Origin: Pseudomonas viridiflava
GTDB taxonomy: Bacteria; Pseudomonadota; Gammaproteobacteria; Pseudomonadales; Pseudomonadaceae
Direction: 5' to 3'
Length of the DNA: 64,000 bases
Assembly (NCBI RefSeq): GCF_900602065.1
Contig: NZ_UWFN01000265.1
Span: 434,001 to 498,000 of the forward strand
Below the pieces are notes generated by a model that had not been told where the DNA came from, did not search any database, and worked only from the letters and a program-made list of their open reading frames with translations. The position numbers and the translations under genes are program-made. Every line of letters starts with the position of its first letter. Position 1 is the first letter of the stretch. Below are positions 55,924-64,000 of the stretch, piece by piece.

Positions 55924-56289
55924 ATGTCTCAACCAGATCACTACCAAATCTCCCTCCATGCCTATAGCCGCCTGATCGAAGCAAGGGATTCGCTGCGTCT
56001 GCTAGACGGCTATGTCAACAAGACTGACGTGCTGTGCAATCCATCCATGCTGGTCGGCTACGTGTCGATGCTGCAAAGCGCGCTGCAGGAAGTGATCGCC
56101 GCCAGCACGCCTTCAGAACCCCGTGAAGCGTTCATGCATAAAGCGGATGAATTGGGCTTCGTCGCGCTCAACCCTAAAGAGCGGACGTTGATCGAGCACC
56201 TGCGCTGGACAAGCCTCGAAGGACGCGAAGATGTCTACGAAATGGCCGGACGCATCCGCCATATCAAGCCTTGGGTGCTAGAGGATTGA
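55924..56289 (+). CDS. Hypothetical protein, helical, 121 residues
   Basis: Soluble protein starting MSQPDHYQISLHAYSRLIEA, predicted mainly alpha-helical; no signal peptide or known motif that I recognise. Segments such as AFMHKADELGFVALNPKERTLIEHLRWTSLEGREDVYEMAGRIRHI look like a conserved Pseudomonas-specific protein. The open frame upstream overlaps the rpmE2 promoter region and is not favoured. Divergent from rpmE2. Confidence 0.65.
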   Translation: MSQPDHYQISLHAYSRLIEARDSLRLLDGYVNKTDVLCNPSMLVGYVSMLQSALQEVIAASTPSEPREAFMHKADELGFVALNPKERTLIEHLRWTSLEGREDVYEMAGRIRHIKPWVLED

Positions 56290-56511
56290 ATTCAGCTACG
56301 CTGCCGTTCGATCCCTGTCATTGAGCTATTCTCAATCCGGCCGATAGCCTTTCAGAACGAAGCACCTGCTTTGCCGAAGCCGCTTTCGGGTGGTTGAAGC
56401 ATCGAGCCTTCTTGAGGCACTGCGTGAGCATCTCCCCCCGGAACAGTGCCGTGCCGGAAACACCCCAAAAAAATCAGATCGAAAACCACCGTCATTAGCC
56501 CAGGAAACCGT

Positions 56512-58125
56512 ATGAGTCTGTCGATTCTCAGTCGTTACGCCTTCTTCGTTGGTTGCGTGCTTTTTACCTTGTTCAGCTTGCCGTTCTGGCATCACGAGTG
56601 GCTATGGCCTTTCACGCTGCTGACCGGCGTGCTGTCAGTAGTGGGGATAATCGACCTGTTGCAGTCGCCCCACTCGGTGCGACGCAACTACCCGGTTCTC
56701 GGTAATATTCGCTACGCCGTAGAGGCTATTCGCCCGGAGATCCGCCAGTACCTGCTGGAATCCGACAGCGATGCCCTGCCCTTCTCCCGGGCACAACGCT
56801 CGCTGGTCTACTCACGAGCCAAGAACGAGTCGGCAGACAGACCCTTCGGCACCCTGATTGATGTGTACCAGACCGGCTTCGAGTTCATCAGCCACTCCAT
56901 GCGCCCCGCGCCACTTAGCGACCCCAATGCCTTTCGGGTGATCGTCGGTGGACCGCAATGCACCCAGCCTTATTCAGCCTCGATCTTTAATATCTCGGCC
57001 ATGAGCTTTGGTTCGCTCAGCGCCAATGCCATCCGCGCCTTGAATCAGGGCGCGAAGCTCGGCAATTTTGCCCATGACACCGGTGAGGGCAGCATCAGCC
57101 CCTACCACCGCGAGCACGGCGGCGACCTGACATGGGAGTTGGGCAGCGGTTATTTTGGTTGCAGGACAGCCGACGGACGCTTCGATCCACAACGATTCGC
57201 CGAACAAGCCAAAGACCCGCAGGTGCGAATGATCGAGATCAAGATGAGCCAGGGCGCCAAACCGGGCCACGGCGGCATCCTGCCCAAGCACAAGGTCACC
57301 AAAGAAATCGCCGAAACCCGCGGCATTCTGATGGGTGAAGACTGCGTGTCGCCGTCCCGTCACAGCGCGTTCTCAACGCCGTGCGAACTGATGCAGTTCA
57401 TTGCTCAACTGCGTGAGCTGTCGGGCGGCAAACCGGTAGGCTTCAAGTTCTGCCTTGGCCATCCATGGGAGTTCATGGGCATTGCCAAAGCCATGCTGGA
57501 AACCGGCATTCTGCCGGACTTCATTGTGGTCGACGGTACGGAAGGCGGCACCGGCGCAGCACCTGTGGAGTTCACCGACCACATGGGCGTACCTATGCGC
57601 GAAGGCTTGCTGTTTGTGCACAACACCCTCGTGGGTCTCAACCTGCGAGACAAGATCAAACTGGGTGCCAGTGGCAAAATCGTCAGCGCCTTCGATATCG
57701 CCAGCGTACTGGCCATCGGCGCAGACTGGGCCAACTCGGCGCGCGGCTTTATGTTCGCCATTGGCTGTATTCAGTCGCAGAGCTGCCACACCAACAAATG
57801 CCCTACCGGCGTCGCGACTCAAGACGCCCTGCGTCAGCGCGCACTGGTGGTGCCGGACAAGGCCCAACGGGTCTTCAACTTCCATCGCAACACGCTCAAA
57901 GGTCTGGCGGAAATGCTCGCCGCAGCAGGTCTGGATCACCCTTCGCAACTGGAAGCCAGACATCTGGTGAGGCGCATGTCAGCCACCGAAATCAAACTGT
58001 TCTCGCAGTCCCATGTGTTTCTGGAACCCGGACAGTTGCTGACCGGCGAAGTGGACGGCAGCTTTTATTCCAACATGTGGCAAATGGCGCGGGCGGACAG
58101 TTTTGAGCCCAACGCCATTGGGTGA
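56512..58125 (+). CDS. Membrane-anchored FMN-binding glutamate synthase-like protein
   Basis: 537 residues with two hydrophobic helices at the N-terminus (YAFFVGCVLFTLFSLPFWH and WLWPFTLLTGVLSVVGIIDLL), then a GltB central-type FMN domain. Motifs: FNISAMSFGSLSANAIRALNQGAKLG, DTGEGSISPYHREHGGDLTWELGSGYFGCR, EGGTGAAPVEFTDHMG and the Fe-S-type SQSCHTNKCPTGVATQD. The glutaminase domain of true glutamate synthase is missing, so the reaction is unknown. The start MSLSILSRY has AGGAAA upstream. Confidence 0.88.
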   Translation: MSLSILSRYAFFVGCVLFTLFSLPFWHHEWLWPFTLLTGVLSVVGIIDLLQSPHSVRRNYPVLGNIRYAVEAIRPEIRQYLLESDSDALPFSRAQRSLVYSRAKNESADRPFGTLIDVYQTGFEFISHSMRPAPLSDPNAFRVIVGGPQCTQPYSASIFNISAMSFGSLSANAIRALNQGAKLGNFAHDTGEGSISPYHREHGGDLTWELGSGYFGCRTADGRFDPQRFAEQAKDPQVRMIEIKMSQGAKPGHGGILPKHKVTKEIAETRGILMGEDCVSPSRHSAFSTPCELMQFIAQLRELSGGKPVGFKFCLGHPWEFMGIAKAMLETGILPDFIVVDGTEGGTGAAPVEFTDHMGVPMREGLLFVHNTLVGLNLRDKIKLGASGKIVSAFDIASVLAIGADWANSARGFMFAIGCIQSQSCHTNKCPTGVATQDALRQRALVVPDKAQRVFNFHRNTLKGLAEMLAAAGLDHPSQLEARHLVRRMSATEIKLFSQSHVFLEPGQLLTGEVDGSFYSNMWQMARADSFEPNAIG

Positions 58126-58146
58126 AAGCGCGACAGTCTCTGTTGA

Positions 58147-59676
58147 TCAGCGAAGCGACGGGGGCTCAAGCGTGTAGAGCGAAAGTGTAGTGTCGCCAAC
58201 AGTCATGCAATCGACGAGGCGCCAATGGTCAGGAAAATCGGGCCTCGTTTGAGAATCTTCGTAAATAAACCAGACGCGGCGCGTGTCCACAGGGACTCGC
58301 CCCAAACTATCTATATAAAATGCCTTGCCGTCCTGATCCCACAGCGAGCCAGCTCGCACACTATCAGGACGCTCGCCGAACACATTAACCGGCATGAATA
58401 AAAGCGGTTTCGTATCGGTTTTATTGTAGTAAAGGGCACTTGGATAAAAGTTAAGACCATAGACCAGCACACGATCACCCGTCGCCCCGTGCGCGTTCAC
58501 GTAAGCCGAGACTCTATCAATGCCACTTTCCTGACGTTGATACGGATTATTGATCTTGTATTGTCCGGCATAAACGTTACGCAGACCGCTCACCTGCACC
58601 CCCATCAGCACAATCAGGCAGACAATGCCGAGCCGACGGCGACGAGCGATCAGTTGGTCCAGGCCCAGCGCCAGCAGCAAGGGGAGCCCCATTGCTGCGA
58701 ACAAAAAATAACGGGGCCAGAACAGCGCTACTTTGAAAGACACCAACGCGACCAGAAGAATGGGTGCGAACGTGTACAACGTCAGTAACGCGTTGAAACG
58801 GTAGTGACCAGGCTCCCGTTTCAGCAGCGCGACCGTCATCAACACGACTATGACAGGAGCACAAAAGTAGGCTACCAATGGCCTGTCCGAGGCGGGCTCA
58901 AGTGTCAGAAACAGCCAGATTTGTGAGACGACAGAGCGGACACTCATCTGAGGTATCCAGCCGACTGAATGCAAATGTGTCAACTGCATCAGTAACGCGG
59001 GCACCCACGGGAGGTAAAGAACAACCACTGCCAGATTAGCCATCCACCACCCAGGCCTGATTGCCAGTGACCGACCTCTTTCACAGACAGTAAGAAGGTA
59101 TAACCAGTGGACGGCCAGACAGAGCCCGGCAAAATAATGCGTGTAGAAACCTAACGCCATAATCAACGCATAAACATACAGATACCTGTCGTGTCTGGAG
59201 TTTTTCACCCAATAGACCAGCGCCAGCGTCGAAGCAAGACAGAACAGAGCGACCAGCGCATACATGCGAGCCTCCTGACTGTATCGAACGGCAAAAGGCA
59301 AAAGCGCCGATAAAACTCCGGCCAGAATCGCAGCGCGCCGGGTAGCGATCACGCCGACAAGCCAAACGCTGACAGGCACCGTCAATACACCGGTCACCGC
59401 ACTCATCAGGCGAACTGAGAAAACACCTTCGCCAAACAAAATCATCCAGACGTGCAGCAGAAAATAATAAAGAGGTGGATGTACATCGTTGGCGCTGTAG
59501 CGCCATATATCAGCAGGTGGCATTGCGCTTATCAGTACACTGTAGGCTTCATCAAACCAGATAGCAGAATGGGTAATGCCGTATAAACGAACAGCAACTG
59601 CGAGCGTCATGACAGGCAGGAGTTGATAATCACGGATCAGGAGAATGCCAAGCGCCAAGCGGGATGCGGACGACAT
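58147..59676 (-). CDS. Polytopic glycosyltransferase (GT39/PMT-like), GtrC position
   Basis: Membrane glycosyltransferase using a lipid-linked sugar donor. 509 residues from MSSASRLALG; the ATG has a strong GGAAGGAG site, so an upstream Met was rejected. About 11-12 helices. The early acidic motif is SAIWFDEAYSVLI, followed by RYSANDVHPPLYYFLLHVW, matching GT-C enzymes of the PMT/ArnT group. Downstream of gtrA-gtrB, it occupies the place of the serotype-specific transferase GtrC that transfers the sugar to O-antigen. The acceptor is unknown. Confidence 0.85.
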   Translation of the reverse strand: MSSASRLALGILLIRDYQLLPVMTLAVAVRLYGITHSAIWFDEAYSVLISAMPPADIWRYSANDVHPPLYYFLLHVWMILFGEGVFSVRLMSAVTGVLTVPVSVWLVGVIATRRAAILAGVLSALLPFAVRYSQEARMYALVALFCLASTLALVYWVKNSRHDRYLYVYALIMALGFYTHYFAGLCLAVHWLYLLTVCERGRSLAIRPGWWMANLAVVVLYLPWVPALLMQLTHLHSVGWIPQMSVRSVVSQIWLFLTLEPASDRPLVAYFCAPVIVVLMTVALLKREPGHYRFNALLTLYTFAPILLVALVSFKVALFWPRYFLFAAMGLPLLLALGLDQLIARRRRLGIVCLIVLMGVQVSGLRNVYAGQYKINNPYQRQESGIDRVSAYVNAHGATGDRVLVYGLNFYPSALYYNKTDTKPLLFMPVNVFGERPDSVRAGSLWDQDGKAFYIDSLGRVPVDTRRVWFIYEDSQTRPDFPDHWRLVDCMTVGDTTLSLYTLEPPSLR

Positions 59677-59750
59677 AGAGCTCTCCTTCCGATCGCTATA
59701 AACACTCTCACGCAGCATGAATTCTTTGAGACCGTAAACCCGCCCTCTTC

Positions 59751-60689
59751 TCAGGACCCTCTCGGCTGGAAGCCTACCGAACTTTCCACCACATACCGCG
59801 GCCTGTGCTTGGCTTCCATATAGATGCGGCCTACATACTCGCCTAAAACACCTATCCCGATCAGTTGAATACCCCCTATCAATAACAGCGCGGTCATCAG
59901 TGACGAATACGCCGGGATATCGTTATCCAGCACGATGCTTTGCACTGCACGGTAAACTCCGTAACACACCGAAAACAACGAAAGTGCGCAGCCGACATAA
60001 GTCCAGATTCGTAGCGGTACCGTGCTGAACGAAGTCACACCGTCCAGCGCCAGATGCCAAAGTTTCCTTGCGTTGAATTTGGTTTGCCCAGCCACCCGGG
60101 CGGCTCGATCATAATCAATGATGACCGTATGAAACCCCGCCCAAGAGAGTAATCCTTTCATGAACAACTCATGCTCCGGCAGCGCTTTTATAACGTCCAC
60201 GACTTTACGATCCATTAAACGAAAATCGCCTACGTTGGGCTCGATCCGCGTACTGCCGATCACATTCATCACGCGATAAAAAAGCGAAGCCGCGTAGCGT
60301 TTCAACGGGCTGTCAACTGAGCGATCCTGACGTCTGGCCAACACGACATCTGCACCTTTTTGCCACTCATTGATCATGCGTGGGATGACGCTTATCGGGT
60401 CTTGCAAATCAACATCAATGGGAATGACTGCATCGCCATCGGCATATTCCAGCCCGGCTAATAGGGCAGCCTCTTTGCCGAAGTTGCGGGACAGGTTGAT
60501 CAGCATCACCTCGTTGTCACCCGCAATGAGTCCCCTGACCAGCAGGTCCGTCTGATCAGTGCTGCCGTCATTGATAAAGACAATCTGCAGGGCAATTTCC
60601 TGTAAGGAAGATTCCTGCCTGACAGCCTGATGGAACAGCGGAATGGCCAGCGCCTCATTAAAAACCGGCGTTATCAAAGAGATCTTCAA
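59751..60689 (-). CDS. gtrB: Bactoprenol glucosyltransferase GtrB-like (GT2)
   Basis: Transfers a sugar from a nucleotide donor to undecaprenyl phosphate on the cytoplasmic side. 312 residues. The start is a TTG (LKISLITPVFNEA) behind a perfect AGGAGG, overlapping the gtrA stop by 4 bases (TTGA). GT2 features: ITPVFNEALAIPLF, IVFINDGSTDQTD, VIPIDVDLQDPISVIP with catalytic Asp residues, and RRQDRSVDSPLKRYAASLFYR. Two C-terminal helices (TYVGCALSLFSVCYGVYRA and LMTALLLIGGIQLIGIGVLGEYVGRIYME) follow. Confidence 0.92.
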   Translation of the reverse strand: MKISLITPVFNEALAIPLFHQAVRQESSLQEIALQIVFINDGSTDQTDLLVRGLIAGDNEVMLINLSRNFGKEAALLAGLEYADGDAVIPIDVDLQDPISVIPRMINEWQKGADVVLARRQDRSVDSPLKRYAASLFYRVMNVIGSTRIEPNVGDFRLMDRKVVDVIKALPEHELFMKGLLSWAGFHTVIIDYDRAARVAGQTKFNARKLWHLALDGVTSFSTVPLRIWTYVGCALSLFSVCYGVYRAVQSIVLDNDIPAYSSLMTALLLIGGIQLIGIGVLGEYVGRIYMEAKHRPRYVVESSVGFQPRGS

Positions 60690-61057
60690 GAGTACCTCCT
60701 GAAAATCAAATACCTGGAACAGCAATAACCCAGGCTCAGGCCAAGCCCTGAAGAAACAACCAGCGTCACCAGCAAAGGCGTTTGCCGAAGATCAGCGATG
60801 TGTCCGACAACAAAACTCAGCCCCCCCATAAGGCTTATGAAAAGCAGGTACCCCGACCATGACAACTGGGCGTTGAAGGTATAGAGAGCATTGGCGTAAA
60901 ACGAAAACGATCCGGCAGCAATAAAGCCAGCTGCGTTGGCCAGCGATTGCGGGGCGTGCCAACCAAGGCACAGCGCGACAAACACCGTCCAATGAATGAA
61001 GGTGTTCAAGATGCCTATCAATAGATAACGTGAAAAACCCCTTGGATAAGGCGTCAT
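60686..61057 (-). CDS. gtrA: GtrA-family flippase-like membrane protein
   Basis: Small four-helix membrane protein, 123 residues from MTPYPRGFSRYLLIG, thought to flip the bactoprenol-linked sugar. GtrA features: FSRYLLIGILNTFIHWTVFV, NAAGFIAAGSFSFYANALYTF and the terminal GYCCSRYLIFRRYS. It is the first gene of gtrA-gtrB-glycosyltransferase, coupled by TTGA overlap. A longer start 19 codons upstream has no family support. Confidence 0.9.
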   Translation of the reverse strand: MTPYPRGFSRYLLIGILNTFIHWTVFVALCLGWHAPQSLANAAGFIAAGSFSFYANALYTFNAQLSWSGYLLFISLMGGLSFVVGHIADLRQTPLLVTLVVSSGLGLSLGYCCSRYLIFRRYS

Positions 61058-61360
61058 GCGGGCATCGTCCCTGGCTGTACTCTGGGTACCGGCTTCCCTG
61101 ACAACCGACAGCACAGCTGGATGCCCCCTTTAGTAAAGGACAGCGTCCTGAATGGCGTATGACCAATGGTCGGAGACTCATCAGGGGCATAGCAGGCAAT
61201 CGAGACATCCTGTAATTAGCCCACCTTTGCAATTGCGCTGAAAATCATCCACCCTGCCGCGCCGCCGAACCCGTCAGGACACCCTGAGTGACCGGCGGCG
61301 CGGAACCTAGAGCCCTCGCGGCTGATCTTTATCCATTACGACATTAAAGAGCCTACCGTT
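61058..61360. other. Intergenic region with a GC-rich hairpin before opgC
   Basis: A 303-base gap between divergent gtrA and opgC-like gene. The right part holds a long GC-rich stem at 61257-61303, described separately. The left part (61058-61250) should contain the gtr promoter; I see no clear boxes. Confidence 0.5.
61257..61303 (+). repeat. 11-bp GC-rich stem with inner hairpin
   Basis: CCGCGCCGCCG / CGGCGGCGCGG pair perfectly around an inner TCAGG-acac-CCTGA hairpin. It lies 57 bases before the opgC-like ATG and is not followed by a T-run, so it may be a leader structure. Confidence 0.6.
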
Positions 61361-62503
61361 ATGAATAACGGACGCGACCTGCGCATCGACTTCTTTCGGG
61401 GCCTGGCGTTGATCTTCATTTTTTGGGATCACGTGCCGGACAACCCCCTCGCCCAATTGACCGTACGCAATTTCGGCTTCAGTGACGCTGCGGAAATTTT
61501 CGTCTTCCTGGCGGGCTATGCCGCCATCCTCGCCTATGGCCGTATCGCTCGACGTGACGGCTTTGTCGTTTCAACCGTGAGAATCCTGCGCCGTACCTGG
61601 GTGCTCTACGTTGTTCACATCTTCTTGCTGACGCTGTTGATGGGCATTGTTTTCGTTGCCAATCATTACGTCGAAACCCGCGACATGATTCAGGAAATGG
61701 GCCTGCAACATTTTGTCGCCGACCCTCAACAGGCATTGGCGGATCAACTGCTGCTGCGCTTTAAACCCAACCTGACCGACCCGTTGCCGCTGTACATCCT
61801 GCTGCTGCTGGCCTTGCCGTTGATCCTGCCGATGATGCTGCGCAATATGACCCTGACGGTCGGCCTGTCCATTGGGCTGTACTTGATGGTGCCGCTGGAG
61901 GGCTGGAATATTTCCGCCTATGAAGGCGGCGGCGTCTGGTACTTCAACCCGGTGGCCTGGCAATTGCTGTTCGTGCTTGGCGGCGCTTGCGCACTGACGT
62001 CTGAAGCCAAGCCCGCGATCAAAGTCGATCAACGCCCGCTTACACAACAACCGCTGTTCACGATTTCAGCCTTATACGTATTGGCCGCTGCGGTCATGGC
62101 ATTCTCCTGGAAGTTTCCGGCATTGCACCCCGTGCTCATGCCGCAATTCGTTGCCGACGGGCTGTATCCGATCAACAAGACTGATCTGGGGCCGATGCGT
62201 CTGCTGCACTTTCTGGCGTTGGCCTATTGCGTCGCCAAACTGCTGCCCGCCCGCAACACCTGGGTGCAAAGCTGGCCCGCACGACAAACCTGCCGCATGG
62301 GTCGTTATTCGCTGGAAATCTTCTGCCTGGGCGTATTGCTCGCGCCGATGGCTGACATGATCAACGCGTTGGCCGGTGACACCTGGCCTATGCAAGTCTG
62401 CACCGCGATCCTCGGTCTGGGCCTGATGATGTTGATGGCTGCCTGGCTCGACTTTAATAAGCGCCTCGGTAAACCCAAACCCGCTAACGCGGTCGCTATT
62501 TGA
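61361..62503 (+). CDS. opgC: OpgC-like membrane acyltransferase
   Basis: Predicted inner-membrane protein that substitutes osmoregulated periplasmic glucans (succinylation). 380 residues with about 10 helices. OpgC family signs: the start RDLRIDFFRGLALIFIFWDHVP with the conserved acidic/His residues, FGFSDAAEIFVFLAGYAA, NPVAWQLLFVLG and RMGRYSLEIFCLGVLLAP. The separate acyltransferase 3 family is an alternative. A single gene. Confidence 0.87.
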   Translation: MNNGRDLRIDFFRGLALIFIFWDHVPDNPLAQLTVRNFGFSDAAEIFVFLAGYAAILAYGRIARRDGFVVSTVRILRRTWVLYVVHIFLLTLLMGIVFVANHYVETRDMIQEMGLQHFVADPQQALADQLLLRFKPNLTDPLPLYILLLLALPLILPMMLRNMTLTVGLSIGLYLMVPLEGWNISAYEGGGVWYFNPVAWQLLFVLGGACALTSEAKPAIKVDQRPLTQQPLFTISALYVLAAAVMAFSWKFPALHPVLMPQFVADGLYPINKTDLGPMRLLHFLALAYCVAKLLPARNTWVQSWPARQTCRMGRYSLEIFCLGVLLAPMADMINALAGDTWPMQVCTAILGLGLMMLMAAWLDFNKRLGKPKPANAVAI

Positions 62504-62619
62504 GAACAGCGTCTCAATAAGAGTCCCTCTCGGAAGTTTCCCACAACGTTATCAGGCCAAGTTTCTTCTGGCCTGGCCGTTACGCAAAGGGAGACAAACA
62601 CCACTGAGAGGGACTACTC

Positions 62620-63294
62620 GTGAACATCAACAATGCCATTGCCGCAACTCCAGTAAAACTGCCTGTGTCTGTGCCTGTTCCAACCAAAATCGAACAGGAG
62701 GTAAAAGCCGCTGCCGTGAAGCCGGAGCGCATTCTGACCGGGGCGGAGAAATTTGCGAAGGAGTTTTACACGAAGGAAGAGGAACCTTGGAAAAAAATGA
62801 CCAACACCGACTATTCAATGCGTATTCCGACCAACAGAGAGGAATACGTTGAAGGGCAGTATCATAAGTCATTCATATTGCTTGGAAAGCAGCATAAGAT
62901 ATTTAACGCATTCATGGAGGAACTTCACTTCATGGACCCTGACGTAGCGGTAAAAAACTGGAGTTACACGTTAGGACCTGACGGAGAAGTTAAAGTACTG
63001 GACCCTAAGGGTAACCTGACGGAAGCTGAAACTGATCGACTGACCGAGGCGATGAACAAATTTAAAGAATTCAAAAGTAATATACAGGATCACGCCAAGA
63101 CCATCATGCGTATAGTCGACCATGACACCGAGAAGTTCGGGGGCAAATATGATATCAGCCTGCTTAACTTTCACACCATCATTGACTACGGAATAATGAA
63201 TTTCATCAAAACAGATCGAAACGATGACTGGGAAAGTCAAATTTATAAAAATGCTGAAACACGAGACCACTCTTTGATAGACGTGAAAGCGTAA
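62620..63294 (+). CDS. Hypothetical protein, 224 residues, lower GC
   Basis: Unrecognised soluble protein; the GTG start is supported by GAGAGGGA upstream. The first 24 residues (MNINNAIAATPVKLPVSVPV region) contain no acidic residue and have Ile at position 3, features also seen in type III secretion signals, but no hrp-box was found. The rest is helical and charged, rich in Lys/Glu/Asp. No signal peptide, no TM segment. Codon use is visibly more AT-rich than in neighbours such as opgC, suggesting acquisition. A terminator follows. Confidence 0.75.
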   Translation: MNINNAIAATPVKLPVSVPVPTKIEQEVKAAAVKPERILTGAEKFAKEFYTKEEEPWKKMTNTDYSMRIPTNREEYVEGQYHKSFILLGKQHKIFNAFMEELHFMDPDVAVKNWSYTLGPDGEVKVLDPKGNLTEAETDRLTEAMNKFKEFKSNIQDHAKTIMRIVDHDTEKFGGKYDISLLNFHTIIDYGIMNFIKTDRNDDWESQIYKNAETRDHSLIDVKA

Positions 63295-63300
63295 TGAGTG

Positions 63301-63330
63301 GGCGCTCTACCCTCTTTGAGATAGAGCGCC
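63301..63330. terminator. Convergent terminator hairpin
   Basis: A 9-bp stem GGCGCTCTA / TAGAGCGCC between two converging genes, followed by a short T-rich stretch on the right and A/T-poor sequence on the left. Likely ends both transcripts. Confidence 0.7.
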
Positions 63331-63338
63331 TCCTTTAA

Positions 63339-64000
63339 CTATTTCCTGCTCTGCCAGTTAATCAGGAATCGATTACAAATATGTCCAAACAAGTAGACAT
63401 GAGGCTTATCTGCTAAATGGTCAAGCAGGACATTGGTGCCAACATACGTCCCTGTCCTATAACGGCTGGCCCACGTTGCTCTACCCTTCTCAAGGTTCTG
63501 AGTAAATTCTTTCGCCAAGGTCCCCCCTTCACACTTACCAAACTCAAGAAGTCTCGAAGCTTTGCCGTCGCTACCCGAGACCAGTGTAATCGAGCCAAGG
63601 TTTACAGGACCGAAATGTCCAAATCTCAGCTCCAAAACGCCCCCTTCCAGCGGAGCACCTTTAGAATCCCAGAACTTTACCTCCAGCATCGACTTTTCGA
63701 TGGCTTGCGTTGCAATAAACCCATCTTTACTGAAATCATGAGGAAACCTCGCCAGCCCCTCCTCGTGGTGGAGGGTGTAATCACGATGCGGGTAGGACCC
63801 TAATACAATCTTGTAAGGCGCATTTTCAATCTGAGCGCCCTTGACTGCGCTCACACGAACGTTGACAACGGAGCCAATATCCAGCGCATGAAAAGCTTCT
63901 GGAGCTGAAGCACCCTTGATCTTCCAATCGCCTCCATTCACCTGATACTCGACTTTCCAAAGTTGATTAAGCGTCTTGCGCTCCGGCTCTGGCGTCCCCA
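63339..64000 (-). CDS. Hypothetical protein, C-terminal part, truncated at window edge
   Basis: The frame is open to the right edge, so the start lies outside the window; only about 220 C-terminal residues are seen. The visible part (LWKVEYQVNGGDWKIKG, GSVVNVRVSAVKGAQIENAPYKIVLGSYP, LEVKFWDSKGAPLEGGVLELRFG) looks like beta-sandwich repeats, as in large surface or secreted proteins. It ends with HICNRFLINWQSRK. I do not recognise the family. The GC content is lower than in the genes before it, and it converges with the unknown 62620 gene. Confidence 0.7.
   Translation of the reverse strand, partial: GTPEPERKTLNQLWKVEYQVNGGDWKIKGASAPEAFHALDIGSVVNVRVSAVKGAQIENAPYKIVLGSYPHRDYTLHHEEGLARFPHDFSKDGFIATQAIEKSMLEVKFWDSKGAPLEGGVLELRFGHFGPVNLGSITLVSGSDGKASRLLEFGKCEGGTLAKEFTQNLEKGRATWASRYRTGTYVGTNVLLDHLADKPHVYLFGHICNRFLINWQSRK

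Noticed and set aside
62504..62619. Possible hrp-box upstream of the unknown gene
   Set aside because: CCACTGA fits the second half, but no GGAACC lies 15-16 bases before it.
1..64000. CRISPR arrays, tRNA or rRNA genes, insertion sequences, prophage
   Set aside because: No regularly spaced direct repeats, cloverleaf sequences, rRNA stretches or transposase/integrase genes were seen; the only dispersed repeats are REPINs.

Overview
The window is chromosomal DNA of a fluorescent Pseudomonas (P. fluorescens/P. putida-like). The evidence is the GC-rich coding style, the cyo oxidase genes, and the gene order eda-pgl-zwf / hexR / mutarotase / oprB / gtsDCBA / sensor-regulator / glk-edd / gapA / heme signalling locus, which I recall from P. 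putida. Eleven REPIN-type inverted repeats of several sequence families add to this. There are no rRNA, tRNA, CRISPR, prophage or transposase genes. The first gene (cyoE) and the last gene run off the window edges.

Layout. 1-4256: cytochrome bo3 oxidase operon on the minus strand (cyoA-B-C-D and the start of cyoE), then dsbB. 5.2-7.1 kb: flavohemoglobin hmp with a predicted NorR/sigma54 control region and two unusual palindrome modules in its 3' region, divergent from cheV. 8-10.2 kb: an acetyltransferase, a small secreted protein, a YkgJ cysteine-cluster protein and a small basic protein. 10.3-17.2 kb: a chaperone-usher fimbrial cluster with two chaperones, an usher, a tip-adhesin candidate, a major pilin and a very short pilin. 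17.4-23.9 kb: an RND efflux adaptor and pump followed by a two-component system. 24.2-27.9 kb: a Cache-GGDEF diguanylate cyclase, a DUF2383 stress-type protein, a DUF3820 protein and a class V aminotransferase.

28-45.7 kb is an almost complete glucose catabolism regulon: outer-membrane porin OprB, ABC importer GtsABCD, glucokinase, the Entner-Doudoroff enzymes Zwf/Pgl/Edd/Eda, GapA, a hexose-phosphate mutarotase, the repressor HexR and a GtrS/GltR-like two-component system. Two exact TTGT-N7-ACAA HexR-type operators lie between edd and gapA, and a near match lies between zwf and hexR. A-rich AANAANAA motifs of the Hfq/Crc type sit just before the ribosome binding sites of oprB, gtsA and gapA.

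45.9-51.5 kb: an iron-regulated surface-signalling heme uptake locus (ECF sigma, anti-sigma, TonB receptor with signalling domain, heme oxygenase, DUF454 protein) with a Fur-like box. 51.7-58.1 kb: a small DUF5064-like protein, a TyrR/PhhR-type regulator, a Nudix hydrolase, a D-Ala-D-Ala ligase, the zinc-independent ribosomal protein L31B behind a Zur-like box, a hypothetical protein and a membrane-anchored glutamate-synthase-like FMN protein. 58.1-61.1 kb: a gtrA-gtrB-glycosyltransferase cassette of the kind that decorates O-antigen. 61.4-64 kb: an OpgC-like membrane acyltransferase and two unrecognised, visibly less GC-rich genes.

I did not find a clearly new multi-gene system. The best candidates for something undescribed are the paired palindrome/hairpin modules at 5477-5630, the large intercistronic hairpin in the fimbrial operon, the alternative hairpins before the diguanylate cyclase, and the two unknown genes at the right edge.
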